From contig NC_087070.1 of NCBI RefSeq assembly GCF_963678635.1, positions 5,740,539 through 5,804,538 of the forward strand: a stretch of DNA of 64,000 nucleotides, given 5' to 3'. Positions 36,165 to 46,523 of this stretch are shown here, piece by piece (positions within the stretch are counted from its first letter, which is position 1; every line of letters starts with the position of its first letter). A program made the translations under genes and the position numbers. The DNA comes from Symsagittifera roscoffensis. Its lineage: Eukaryota > Xenacoelomorpha > Acoela > Convolutidae. The notes beneath the pieces are model-generated. The model was not told where the DNA came from. It did not search any database and worked only from the letters and a program-made list of their open reading frames with translations.

Positions 36165-36530
36165 TCAATTTAGTCGTCTGCGCATCATAGAGAAGAGAAG
36201 CATCTTCTCTTGGTATTCCGGGCTCTTTTTGTTCATTTTGTTTTTGCCGAACATCATACTAAAGCCGACTCCCGTATTGTCCTTGCAATCACTTCCTTTG
36301 CTTTTGACTCGCGTGGGAATCGAAACGGGCTGTCCCACCGATTCATTAATCGCTTTCCCCAGGGTAGTTATAACATTTTTAGCATTGAAACTGTTCCATT
36401 TGTCGATTGGAACACTTTTTTCAATTTGATCTGCCATAAGGCTACAGTAGGAGCCAATTTTCCAGTTACCAAGTTTGACACTGCATCGCGAAAGAGAGCG
36501 CTTATCTAAAAGCACAAACACAGCCAACAG
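36165..36530 (-). pseudogene. SSP copy 3: full-length frame, start codon changed
   Basis: The frame runs continuously from CTG at 36530 (LLAVFVLLDKRSLSRCS) to the shared end MMRRRLN at 36165, about 121 residues. The hydrophobic start LLAVFVLL resembles a short signal peptide. The position of the ATG in copies 1 and 2 is CTG here, no in-frame ATG lies upstream before a stop, and a TATAAAA box (36556-36562) is 26 nt upstream. The frame is otherwise intact and diverged from copies 1 and 2 mainly by substitutions that keep the length, so it may still be functional with a non-ATG start or an unseen upstream exon. Otherwise it is a recent pseudogene. Conserved cysteines: SRCS, SYCS and a downstream DCKD. 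Confidence 0.5.
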
Positions 36531-36555
36531 AAATTTGGAGAAGTCTATCCATCAA

Positions 36556-36562
36556 TTTTATA
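36556..36562 (-). promoter_or_regulatory. TATA-like box upstream of SSP copy 3
   Basis: TATAAAA on the minus strand at the same distance as in copy 1. Confidence 0.4.
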
Positions 36563-36609
36563 GTATTCATTTTATACAGATTAAATAATTGTTGGACACA
36601 CAATTACTA

Positions 36610-37080
36610 CAGGACTGCTCGTATCAGGGCGAAGCTTTGAATGTTCCTACTGTCTTTTAAAATCGATGCAGCAGTTTGTTAGTAAATTTGTTAAAATGGG
36701 TAAATTTTTGAAAAAAAAAAACGAAAAAAAAAATTGAAATTTTCTTAAGATTTTTTTTGAGAATCATCGACCCAAACACTATGTTTTGTACAATGTGGTA
36801 TATCTAGCATATAGTAAAGCTTTAAGTACACCAAGTCGCATGCCTCAGTTCAAATGGTAACAAGTACTAAGACGGATTAAACAGCACTAATTTAATTGTG
36901 GGTTAATAATCCCAAATAGGCTAAAATGGTATTAATTAAAACCCCATAATTTTTCTTAAAACTGACCGAGGAGAAACATTTTTTTTTAAATTGAGCTCAA
37001 AATAACAATAATTTCGAAGAATATGACAAACTCAGCTAGAAATGTTAGTTAAAAGCATGGAGAAAAAAGTTGAGTTTGTC
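36610..37080 (+). repeat. Repeat family B copy
   Basis: 'GACTGCTCGTATCAGGGCGA' start and diverged 'GTTAATAATCCCAAATAGGC' interior. The hairpin is weakened (AGGGC-gaa-GCTTT). Confidence 0.55.
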
Positions 37081-37239
37081 GGTTAAATTTATCCGCTTTT
37101 TTAGTCCTTGCACAAATTATCCGCTTTTTTAGTCGAAACCTTTTTTTAGAAAAAGACGGAACATTTATTTTCGGTTTGTTTTTTTTTCTCCAGACAATTT
37201 TAGATTTTTAAATCAGCAAACTGACCTAACTTTTTAATA

Positions 37240-37520
37240 TTGTTTGAATGGTATTGTTTTCCTGAGCTCAACTTTGAAAAGATATGTCCCCGTTAAAAAA
37301 TGTTCGTTAATCGCTCCAAGTAGGCTTCTTCTGATCATTTTTAAATCCCGATCCGGTTTATGGGGTTTTCTTAGTTACCGGAATGATTTCCTCAGACAGA
37401 AAAAACTAGTCATACAATTCCATAAATTAAGTCTATGAAAAAACTAATCATACGAATTTATTTCATTTTGTCAAAACGGTGTCATCGAGTTTCCAAAGAG
37501 TCTTTTTCTTGTTTTGAGTG
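37240..37520. repeat. Family A-related fragment flanking the large element
   Basis: 'CTAGTCATACAATTCCATAAA' and the following A-rich block recur near 58280, on the far side of the element. This suggests the element sits within or between family A copies. Confidence 0.4.
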
Positions 37521-37526
37521 AAGACC

Positions 37527-37940
37527 TCTATGTATTAAGATAGGTTGCAGACTATCCGGTCTTCACCCTTTGTATTAACATAGGGAATAGATTTCCCAAT
37601 GTATTAAGATAGGGAATAGGTTTTCCAATCTATTAAGATACCAGGTTTCCGATGGTAAGTTTTTTTTCCGAATTTCCCATGTATTAGGATAGCGTATAGA
37701 TTTCCCTATGCGTAAGGATAAGAAATTCATTTAGGAAATTAAGAGCTCATCAAGATAGGGATTGGTCTTCCCAATGTTTTAAGATGTATTTTTTCTCGAT
37801 ATATTTTTTTTCGGCGTCCGAATTTCCCATAGCGTATAGATTTCCTTATATGTACGGGTTAGAAATTCATTTGGGAAATTAAAACCTCACTAAGATAGGG
37901 CTTCCCAATGAGCTTCCCAATGTATTAAGATAGGGAATGG
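37527..37940. repeat. Subterminal tandem repeats, left
   Basis: Repeated 'CCCAATGTATTAAGATAGGG' / 'CCCTATGCGTAAGGATA' type units, irregular spacing of about 35-60 bp; counterpart at 55360-55655 and, shorter, at 6545-6632. Confidence 0.7.
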
Positions 37941-39051
37941 TAAGGTTTCAGTGTGATGGTAAGAGAATGGCAAGAAAAACGGTAATTTTTAAAATTTTGT
38001 TTGGAAATGTCTAGTTTTTTTTTTGCAACATTTTTGGCGCGCGTTATCTAGTTATTAGATATCAACGGTTAATTACCGAAACTGTTCTGTTTTTTGGTTC
38101 ATGGTAAGTCAATGGTGAGATGCGCAAAATTTAGGTTTTTAAGAAAAAAAATGAAAGTTTTTCAAAAAGCTTTAAGCACAATAAGATTCGATATAACTTG
38201 ACTTAATAACTATTTTTTTAGATGATCTTACTTTTTAAAACAGTACTCAATCTAGCGAGAACTAGGCTGAAACCTGTTAAAACCTCGAAAAAATCAAGTT
38301 TTTTAAAAGAATTGCAGAAATGTCAAGGTTTTGGCTAGTTTTTTGGTTCCTTCTGATCTAATTGAAAAAAAATACATTTGTGTTACCCTTAAAAGTTAGC
38401 TCAAATTGTATTTTTGTTGGCATCACGTTCGGACAGTGATACAAAACTTAAAACAAAAATATGGATTTTTCAGAACTTTTCAGAAAATATTGAAATTTGA
38501 TAAAACCTACCCTAGTTTGAGCTGAAAAGCGGTTTTTATAATGCTCTGATTACAAAAAAAGCTCGTAGTAGCTAAATCAATATTGAAAATTTCAATTTTT
38601 TTGGAAAATACTGAAATTAACTAAAATTTTTGAGAGAAAAAGATGAAAATTAATCAATCTATCGAAACAATTTTATTTTTAAACTTTAATTTGTGCAATT
38701 AACTGGTTTTTTGTCCAGTTCAAGGATATTTCATCTAAGACTATTGTTTCAAATGAACAATACCAGCAAAATTCTTTAAGTTTTTTAGATCAAACTCCAT
38801 GATCTAGCTCCTCCTCAGTTTTTTCTCAATGATAAACCCAAACTTGTACAACAACTACAACTTCTGAGAGGTTTTTCACGTTAATTATAATAACGAACAC
38901 CGGATCATTAATGAAAAATAAACATTTAACTGCTAAAATTGACTAAAATGTGGGTAAATGTTTCTTCAAATGTGTTAGATTGGCTGAAGTTCAACAAAAT
39001 CTTCTTTAAAACTGATAATTATCTCTGTGTTGCTTCTACAACATAACTCTC

Positions 39052-39234
39052 ATGAATTTCCATAGAATATTTCTACGTTTTAAGGTAATTCTCGCTTACT
39101 GCCTGTTACATGTTTTCGCTTTTGATCTCATTTTGCAAGAAAAATCAGACAGAACTGGGGAATTTAGGAGGAAAAAGTTTCAATTGAACGATCAATTTGC
39201 TGACATAGGTAAAATAAGAACTGATAAGGTCTGA
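39052..39234 (+). CDS. Small arm ORF, left copy (signal-peptide-like N terminus)
   Basis: Sixty codons from ATG: MNFHRIFLRFKVILAYCLLH then VFAFDLILQEKSDRT and a basic segment to DKV. The right-arm copy differs by two residues near the start and by at least one silent change, with no frameshift. A donor-like ATAG/GTAAAA near the end hints that the frame may be the first exon of a longer gene; no downstream exon is conserved in both arms. Function unknown. Arm identity alone could keep the frame open, so coding status is uncertain. Confidence 0.3.
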   Translation: MNFHRIFLRFKVILAYCLLHVFAFDLILQEKSDRTGEFRRKKFQLNDQFADIGKIRTDKV

Positions 39235-40659
39235 TTGTTACTACATAATCTGTACATGTTTTTCTATAGCTTCCCTTGTTCTATTACTACATGAAATTAG
39301 TTCAGCAAAACACACTTTTTGCGATCATTAACCATCAGTTTTCTCGCAAAATGTTTTTAAATTGCTTTTAATTCTTGATTTTTGTTCTCTCAAAAATGTT
39401 TAAGTGAGAAAAAGTCGGTGCTATATAAGACATTCAAAAGCATATGTAAAAATTGAGAATATACAGATGAAATTTTAGGTTTAGTTTTTAGAACAAATTA
39501 CGAGCAGCTCTATTGTTTAAAAGCTGAAAGTTTTCGCAAGTAGAAAAACGCAAGTGAACCTAGTTTCTAACATCTGCAATATCTGAAAACTTCTAGAAGA
39601 ACGCTTCTTAAAAAAACCGATTTACAAAAGGAAATCAAGGTGCAAACTGTTTTAATTGAATAAATTTTGCAAAATTTATTGGGCAAAAATTTCTATAATT
39701 CTATCTAATTTTCCAATAGAAAAAAAATTGAAGCTAACCAGAACAAAATCTTTACTGTGTGTCTAATTGAAATTTTTCATGTTCAATTTCATATAATTAA
39801 GAGATCCTACATCTAGTTCTACTAAAGTATCAGTTTCTTTAGAAATTTACAGTTCTAACTAAAGTTTAGAAAGCTCCATATAATTTTCTCTAAAAATCTG
39901 TCGACAGCAGTTTTTTTTTGTTTTTTTTTCAATATAATGAAATGTAGATCTTGTAAGCAAATTTTTTGATTTATGCTTCTTGTATTATCTTCCAAAAAAT
40001 AACGAGTTGAGTTTACTGCAAAAAAAGTAGTAATACATCTAATATATCAAAAGACAAGAAATTTTGCATGAAATAACACATAAAGAGACTTTTCATGGTT
40101 GATTTTTCCCAAGATATGGTTTATAAGCTATATTTTAGTAAATTTATCTCAAAACTCTTAAAGAAATAAGCTGATTTTCTATCTCAATTTAGTTTTTTAC
40201 AGTTTCTGCTAATTCTTTGCCAAAAATCTCCAAATGATTTTCTCAACCTAATTACCGAGTGTTACTGTTTCAAATCTGAATTTCTTTATTGAAGTAAATT
40301 TTTGGTTGAGAATGATGTATAACATAATGTTGAAAATTTCAAAAATTAGCAAAAACATACAAATTTTCTTGTTTTTTAGGTCAGTTGTCAACTTCATTTC
40401 TGAAATTGTCAAAAAACAATAGAAAACCATAAATCAAAACCCATTATCTGCTTGAAATCGCGCTATTCTATGATCAGCAATCAGAACCTTTGAAAAAAAA
40501 TTAAATGACAGATCAAGAATATTGATACAAAAATTGTATATTTTTTCCTAGAATTTTTCAAATATATCACAATTGCGTAGACTTTTCAGATTCAGTAAAC
40601 TTTTTTATTCCTTAAAATTTCTCCTTTGTTTTAATTTAAAAAACTATTAGTTTTACCTT

Positions 40660-40896
40660 CTATTGGAGTGTGTTTTGTGACTGCTGAGCGTCCTTTCCAT
40701 ATTTAACATTATATTGACAAAAATCATGCTTCTTCTTGATATGATTAAGGAGTTCCTCGCAGCTATATGTATAAAAGTTACAATTGGAACACTTTATAAT
40801 GCCACAGTCCTTACGATGTTTTGACGCATCTTTACTTGTGTAGTCTCTGCCGCATTCAAGACATGCAACTCTTCCGTTTCTATTCTGTGACGTGAT
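40660..40896 (-). CDS. Z1: two-finger zinc protein, no ATG at the usual start
   Basis: The frame continues through two zinc fingers. The first is CLECGRDYTSKDASKHRKDC (C-x2-C-x11-H-x3-C); the second is CSNCNFYTYSCEELLNHIKKKH as C-x2-C-x12-H-x4-H. A 17-residue tail to NTLQ follows, 78 residues in all. At the start position of Z2 (ATGACG) this copy has ATCACG; upstream the frame is open but has no ATG. All zinc ligands are kept. It could be translated from an upstream exon, or be a recently silenced gene. The likely role, by motif only, is nucleic-acid or protein binding in the nucleus. A TTTACTCTCAG acceptor lies about 20 nt upstream. Confidence 0.55.
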   Translation of the reverse strand: MTSQNRNGRVACLECGRDYTSKDASKHRKDCGIIKCSNCNFYTYSCEELLNHIKKKHDFCQYNVKYGKDAQQSQNTLQ

Positions 40897-41109
40897 CTCA
40901 ATAAGTAAAGAAAGAACCTGAGAGTAAATGGGAGATTTAGAATGTCTCAAGTTTTGTCTAGAAAAGAAGAGTTGTACAGCCTCAAAAATGAATAAAAGCA
41001 AAAAAATAACAATTATGTGAACATCCTAACCAATTGTTTTTAAAATGAAAGAAAACTAGAGTGGAAACTAACCTATTTGACCAAGGTGTAATAACAATCA
41101 CTTTACTAT

Positions 41110-41310
41110 GGATTATTCAACAGTTTTGATGTCAGCCAATCAGAATTGAGCTCTACTTCTCATGAAATTTTCAACAAAGTCGAAATAAAATAATCATAAT
41201 CGAGCATTCATTCACAGGTAAAATTAGTGATATTAACCAATCAGAATCGAGCATTATTTATTACAAAATTTTTATCTTTTTTGATATCAATCAATCAGAA
41301 TCCAGCATTT
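41110..41310 (-). promoter_or_regulatory. CCAAT-box array between Z1 and Y1
   Basis: Motifs GCCAATCAGAATTGAGC (about 41134), ACCAATCAGAATCGAGC (about 41237) and TCAATCAGAATCCAGC (about 41285), with a degenerate ATAATCATAATCGAGC between, roughly every 50 bp. They point toward the minus-strand zinc gene. Confidence 0.5.
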
Positions 41311-41671
41311 TCTCAAAGTGAACCTTTCATCATTTTCTGAAAACTTCAATCATTATTTGAAAAGTCGATCAAAAAACATTTGATTTTCCTCGAATTATTC
41401 TACAAGAAAAAAGAAATCTTTCCTTGCAATTTGCTTATTGATGAAATAGATGTTGAATTTCACTTAATTTTTGGACGTTTTTATTGTACTAAATAGAATT
41501 ATCCGGCTAAATAGAGATCACTTCAGAGAAACTTACTCAATCAAAAATTTTACTTTTGATCCACAAATTGCGTATCAACGCTGTAGGCTTACGGCTGAGT
41601 TATAACTGACCAGTAAAGAAGGCAAGAAATTTTATTCATTCTCGAAAATTTGAAATTGATCAAAAAGTCGT

Positions 41672-41936
41672 ATGATAATATCTTTTTATCTCCTGCCCGA
41701 TACCAAAATAAGTTAAAAACACTCCACAGCAAAGTTCTTCATTCCTTCATTTATTTAAATATTTTCAAAGATCAAAATCCTGGGTAAGCAAGTTTGGAAA
41801 CAGATTACAAGATATTCGTTTTAAAAATATCATCAACTTTGAGTTATCCCGTCAAATTTACATCAAAATCAAAGAATTTGACTTTCTACTCAGTAATCAG
41901 CAATTTCTCAGTGATTACAAACAAAAATTCACTTAA
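41672..41936 (+). pseudogene. Y1: small plus-strand ORF, frame broken near the start
   Basis: Same gene as Y2. After ATGATAATATC a stop (AGT TAA) follows, caused by a one-base difference in the AGTTAAAAAC / AGTAAAAAAAC region. The C-terminal 57 codons (FQRSKSWVSKFGN to YKQKFT) are intact and differ from Y2 mostly by conservative or silent changes. Confidence 0.5.
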
Positions 41937-41998
41937 TTGTTGAAAAACTTTTTGGAAATACTACTTGTGCGCTACTGTTTTGTACTTTTTATCGGCAA

Positions 41999-42184
41999 TT
42001 ATTGACAAAAATCATGCTTCTTCTTGATATGATTAAGGAGTTCCTCGCAGCTATATGTAAAAAAGCTACAATTGGAACACTTTATAACGCCACAGTGCTT
42101 ACGATGTTTTGACGCATCCTTACGCGTGTAGTCTCTGCCACATTCAAGACATGCAACTCTTCCGTTTCTATTCAGTGACGTCAT
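41999..42184 (-). CDS. Z2: two-finger zinc protein, 61 residues
   Basis: ATG at 42184 (MTSLNRNGRVACLECGRDYT) to TAA at 41999. Fingers: C-x2-C-x11-H-x3-C, then C-x2-C-x12-H-x4-H (CSNC ... NHIKKKH). It ends at HDFCQ, 17 residues shorter than Z1. A TTTACTCTCAG acceptor ends 21 nt before the ATG, a spacing typical of nematode trans-splice sites. It lies divergent to Y2 across a CCAAT-box cluster. Small stand-alone fingers of this kind cannot be assigned to a target from sequence. Confidence 0.65.
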   Translation of the reverse strand: MTSLNRNGRVACLECGRDYTRKDASKHRKHCGVIKCSNCSFFTYSCEELLNHIKKKHDFCQ

Positions 42185-42409
42185 CTCAATTTTAAAGAAA
42201 GAACCTGAGAGTAAATGGGAGATTTAGAATGTCCCAAGTTTTGTCTAGAAAAGAAGAATTGTACAGCCTCAAAAATGAATAAAAGCAAAAAAAAACAATT
42301 ATGTGAATATCGTAACCAATTGTTTTTAAAATGAAAGAAAACTAGAGTGGAAATTAACCTAATTGACCAAGGTGAAATAACAATCATTTAATCTAACTAT
42401 GGGTTATTC

Positions 42410-42610
42410 AACAGTTTTCATGTCAGCCAATCAGAATTGAGCTCTACTTCTCAAGAAAGTTTCAACAAACGCGAAATAAAATAATCAGAATCGAGCATTC
42501 CTTCACAGGTAAAATTAGTGATATTAACCAATCAGAATCGCGCACTATTTATAACAAATTTTTTTTTTCTTTTTTGATATCAATCAATCAGAATCCCGCA
42601 TTTTTTCAGA
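42410..42610 (-). promoter_or_regulatory. CCAAT-box array between Z2 and Y2
   Basis: GCCAATCAGAATTGAGC (about 42426), ATAATCAGAATCGAGC (about 42481), ACCAATCAGAATCGCGC (about 42528) and TCAATCAGAATCCCGC (about 42585), spaced about 50 bp. Confidence 0.5.
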
Positions 42611-42954
42611 GTGAACTCTTCATCTTTTTCTGAAAACTTCGATCATTATTGAAAAAGTCGATCAAAAAACATTTGATTTTCCTCAAGTTATTCTACAAGA
42701 AAAAAGAAATTTTTCCATTCAATTAGCTTATTGATGAAATAGATGTTGATTTTCACTGAAATTTTGGACGTTTTTTTTTGTACTAAATAGAATTATCCGA
42801 CTAAGTAGAGATCTCTTCAGAGAAACTTACTCAATCAAAAATTTACTTTTGATCCACAAATTGCGTATCAAGGCTGTAAGAGTTATAACTGACCAGTAAA
42901 GAAGACAAGAAATTGTATTCATTCTCAAAAATTTGAAATTGATCGAAAAGTCGT

Positions 42955-43218
42955 ATGATAATATCTATTTATCTCCTGCCCGATACCAAAATAAGTAAAA
43001 AAACTCCACAGCAAAGTTCTTCATTACTTCAATTACTTAATTATTTTCAAAGATCAAAATCCTGGGTAAGCAGGTTTGGAAACATATTACCAGATATTCG
43101 TTTTGAAAACATCCTCAACTTTGAGTTATCTCGACAAATTTACATCAAAATTAAAGAATTTGAATTTCTACTCAGTAATCAGCAATTTCTCATTGATTAC
43201 AGACAAAATATTATTTAA
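42955..43218 (+). CDS. Y2: small protein of 87 residues, unknown family
   Basis: ATG at 42955 to TAA at 43218. A Ser/Gln-rich start (KKTPQQSSSLLQLLN) precedes a mixed helical-looking body (FQRSKSWVSRFGN, IRFENILNFELSRQ, KIKEFEFLLSNQQ). Comparison with Y1 shows silent third-base changes (TCC/TCT, CGT/CGA, ATC/ATT) and conservative replacements (K/R, I/L, D/E), the signature of past protein selection. A far more decayed trace persists at about 2490-2580. No signal peptide or known motif. Divergent to Z2; co-expression is possible but not shown. Confidence 0.5.
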   Translation: MIISIYLLPDTKISKKTPQQSSSLLQLLNYFQRSKSWVSRFGNILPDIRFENILNFELSRQIYIKIKEFEFLLSNQQFLIDYRQNII

Positions 43219-43379
43219 TTGATGAAAAACTTTTAGGAAATACTACTTGTACGCTACTCTTTTGTTCTTTGTATCGGCAATTTTTCTTACTTTCACAGCA
43301 AACAACTTTTGGTCATTTATTTTTGCGATTGTTTTTGTGTCTATTTTTAATTTGTTGGAAGATTTGACTTCCTAAAGAT

Positions 43380-43580
43380 TTCTCCTATTGGATACCACAA
43401 CTAGAACAAAAATGAACATTTTTTGTGATTGGAAACGATAAATTTGAAAAAATACCCAAAATGGAACCTTGTTTCCGATTGGACGACTTTCAAAAAAAAA
43501 TTCCATAAAAAGAAGCTGAAATCTGATTGGACACGACTTCAGACCAAATATGGAAAACTAGTTCTAATTGGTTAAACCCA
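43380..43580 (+). promoter_or_regulatory. ATTGG (inverted CCAAT) array before gene X, unit 1
   Basis: Five ATTGG motifs at about 43387, 43431, 43469, 43527 and 43568 (CTATTGGATAC, TGATTGGAAAC, CGATTGGACGA, TGATTGGACAC, TAATTGGTTAA), 35-60 bp apart, oriented toward X. Confidence 0.55.
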
Positions 43581-43907
43581 CACATTCGACTTGAAGGTAC
43601 CCCTCACTCTTAACTACAAATCATTTTATTTTCAACCTAACTATCGTCAATTACCTCCTCTCTAAGCTCTAAATACTTTAACTTCTTTTGAACTACCTTC
43701 AATTACCTCCTTTCTCAGCTTTAAACCATTTTTGATTTTACTCTGTATCTTTCACTCAATTTATTGCTCAAAATGATCTTCTCAGTGCAAAACAGCAACC
43801 TTATGTACTCTGTAGAGTTTTAGCCAGATCTAGTTCACACTCAAGTGCGAGAAACAGTCTCTTGAGTTTTTCTGGCACGAAAGGTTATCCCAATCCAAGT
43901 CTGGCAC

Positions 43908-44129
43908 ATGGTGGAAGTGTTGCGAAAGGAGTTCAACGAAAAAAATCATATGACGCAAGTACCCATGACAGAGAACCAACTTGGAGAAATGCAAATGATG
44001 GAGGAAGTGTCTGAGCATGTGGGAATGAACTACCCCGACAGTCCTGACTCTAGATTGTGGCTCAACCAGTCGACGATTTCCTCTTTCCTTAGGAGGAAGC
44101 AGGATCAGCCGAAAACCCCATCGCAATAG
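43908..44129 (+). pseudogene. X1: copy of gene X truncated at the duplication junction
   Basis: Same sequence as X2 up to the junction at about 44129, where the second exon (after CTTAG at 44088-44092) is cut and replaced by the next unit. It therefore lacks the acidic C terminus of X2. Confidence 0.5.
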
Positions 44130-44160
44130 ACGAAAACCCCATCGCAATGATTTTCTCAAC

Positions 44161-44343
44161 CTAATTACCGAGTGTTACTGTTTCAAATCTGAATTTCTTT
44201 ATTGAAGTAAATTTTTGGTTGAGAATGATGTATAACATAATGTTGAAAATTTCAAAAATTAGCAAAAACATACAAATTTTCTTGTTTTTTAGGTCAGTTG
44301 TCAACTTCATTTCTGAAATTGTCAAAAAACAATAGAAAACCAT
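44161..44343 (-). other. Open frame shared with 40248-40430, not called
   Basis: A 60-codon hydrophobic frame present because the unit is duplicated. No splice or start support; recorded so the stretch is accounted for. Confidence 0.3.
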
Positions 44344-44572
44344 AAATCAAAACCCATTATCTGCTTGAAATCGCGCTATTCTATGATCAGCAATCAGAAC
44401 CTTTGAAAAAAAATTAAATGACAGATCAAGAATATTGATACAAAAATTGTATATTTTTTCCTAGAATTTTTCAAATATATCACAATTGCGTAGACTTTTC
44501 AGATTCAGTAAACTTTTTTATTCCTTAAAATTTCTCCTTTGTTTTAATTTAAAAAACTATTAGTTTTACCTT

Positions 44573-44809
44573 CTATTGGAGTGTGTTTTGTGACTGCTGA
44601 GCGTCCTTTCCATATTTAACATTATATTGACAAAAATCATGCTTCTTCTTGATATGATTAAGGAGTTCCTCGCAGCTATATGTATAAAAGTTACAATTGG
44701 AACACTTTATAATGCCACAGTCCTTACGATGTTTTGACGCATCTTTACTTGTGTAGTCTCTGCCGCATTCAAGACATGCAACTCTTCCGTTTCTATTCTG
44801 TGACGTGAT
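44573..44809 (-). CDS. Z1 copy in unit 2
   Basis: Identical protein to Z1 at 40660-40896, including the ATC in place of ATG and all zinc ligands. Confidence 0.55.
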   Translation of the reverse strand: MTSQNRNGRVACLECGRDYTSKDASKHRKDCGIIKCSNCNFYTYSCEELLNHIKKKHDFCQYNVKYGKDAQQSQNTLQ

Positions 44810-45022
44810 CTCAATAAGTAAAGAAAGAACCTGAGAGTAAATGGGAGATTTAGAATGTCTCAAGTTTTGTCTAGAAAAGAAGAGTTGTACAGCCTCAAAA
44901 ATGAATAAAAGCAAAAAAATAACAATTATGTGAACATCCTAACCAATTGTTTTTAAAATGAAAGAAAACTAGAGTGGAAACTAACCTATTTGACCAAGGT
45001 GTAATAACAATCACTTTACTAT

Positions 45023-45223
45023 GGATTATTCAACAGTTTTGATGTCAGCCAATCAGAATTGAGCTCTACTTCTCATGAAATTTTCAACAAAGTCGAAATA
45101 AAATAATCATAATCGAGCATTCATTCACAGGTAAAATTAGTGATATTAACCAATCAGAATCGAGCATTATTTATTACAAAATTTTTATCTTTTTTGATAT
45201 CAATCAATCAGAATCCAGCATTT
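45023..45223 (-). promoter_or_regulatory. CCAAT-box array, unit 2 copy of the Z1/Y1 region
   Basis: Same motifs as 41110-41310. Confidence 0.5.
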
Positions 45224-45584
45224 TCTCAAAGTGAACCTTTCATCATTTTCTGAAAACTTCAATCATTATTTGAAAAGTCGATCAAAAAACATTTGATTTT
45301 CCTCGAATTATTCTACAAGAAAAAAGAAATCTTTCCTTGCAATTTGCTTATTGATGAAATAGATGTTGAATTTCACTTAATTTTTGGACGTTTTTATTGT
45401 ACTAAATAGAATTATCCGGCTAAATAGAGATCACTTCAGAGAAACTTACTCAATCAAAAATTTTACTTTTGATCCACAAATTGCGTATCAACGCTGTAGG
45501 CTTACGGCTGAGTTATAACTGACCAGTAAAGAAGGCAAGAAATTTTATTCATTCTCGAAAATTTGAAATTGATCAAAAAGTCGT

Positions 45585-45849
45585 ATGATAATATCTTTTT
45601 ATCTCCTGCCCGATACCAAAATAAGTTAAAAACACTCCACAGCAAAGTTCTTCATTCCTTCATTTATTTAAATATTTTCAAAGATCAAAATCCTGGGTAA
45701 GCAAGTTTGGAAACAGATTACAAGATATTCGTTTTAAAAATATCATCAACTTTGAGTTATCCCGTCAAATTTACATCAAAATCAAAGAATTTGACTTTCT
45801 ACTCAGTAATCAGCAATTTCTCAGTGATTACAAACAAAAATTCACTTAA
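45585..45849 (+). pseudogene. Y1 copy in unit 2, same early stop
   Basis: Same lesion and sequence as 41672-41936. Confidence 0.5.
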
Positions 45850-45911
45850 TTGTTGAAAAACTTTTTGGAAATACTACTTGTGCGCTACTGTTTTGTACTT
45901 TTTATCGGCAA

Positions 45912-46097
45912 TTATTGACAAAAATCATGCTTCTTCTTGATATGATTAAGGAGTTCCTCGCAGCTATATGTAAAAAAGCTACAATTGGAACACTTTATAA
46001 CGCCACAGTGCTTACGATGTTTTGACGCATCCTTACGCGTGTAGTCTCTGCCACATTCAAGACATGCAACTCTTCCGTTTCTATTCAGTGACGTCAT
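45912..46097 (-). CDS. Z2 copy in unit 2, 61 residues
   Basis: Identical to the protein at 41999-42184, with the same ATG, acceptor and zinc ligands. Confidence 0.65.
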   Translation of the reverse strand: MTSLNRNGRVACLECGRDYTRKDASKHRKHCGVIKCSNCSFFTYSCEELLNHIKKKHDFCQ

Positions 46098-46322
46098 CTC
46101 AATTTTAAAGAAAGAACCTGAGAGTAAATGGGAGATTTAGAATGTCCCAAGTTTTGTCTAGAAAAGAAGAATTGTACAGCCTCAAAAATGAATAAAAGCA
46201 AAAAAAAACAATTATGTGAATATCGTAACCAATTGTTTTTAAAATGAAAGAAAACTAGAGTGGAAATTAACCTAATTGACCAAGGTGAAATAACAATCAT
46301 TTAATCTAACTATGGGTTATTC

Positions 46323-46523
46323 AACAGTTTTCATGTCAGCCAATCAGAATTGAGCTCTACTTCTCAAGAAAGTTTCAACAAACGCGAAATAAAATAATCA
46401 GAATCGAGCATTCCTTCACAGGTAAAATTAGTGATATTAACCAATCAGAATCGCGCACTATTTATAACAAATTTTTTTTTTCTTTTTTGATATCAATCAA
46501 TCAGAATCCCGCATTTTTTCAGA
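46323..46523 (-). promoter_or_regulatory. CCAAT-box array, unit 2 copy of the Z2/Y2 region
   Basis: Same motifs as 42410-42610. Confidence 0.5.

Larger units (their letters stand above)
37527..40640 (+). repeat. Left inverted arm of the element
   Basis: Inverted homologue of 52860-55655. Near-identity is visible over the small ORF and its flanks; elsewhere indels accumulate. Confidence 0.7.
40233..44145. repeat. 3913-bp tandem duplication, unit 1
   Basis: Sequence from 'ATGATTTTCTCAACC' (40234) repeats at +3913 with no difference in the parts I compared. The junction at 44120-44147 carries extra CCCCATCGCA copied from 17 bp upstream, typical of templated end-joining or of a misassembly. Confidence 0.85.

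Noticed and set aside
43738-44011. Long alternative frame overlapping gene X exon A
   Set aside because: It has no ATG or convincing acceptor, and the codon-length indel between copies fits the VWHMV frame instead.
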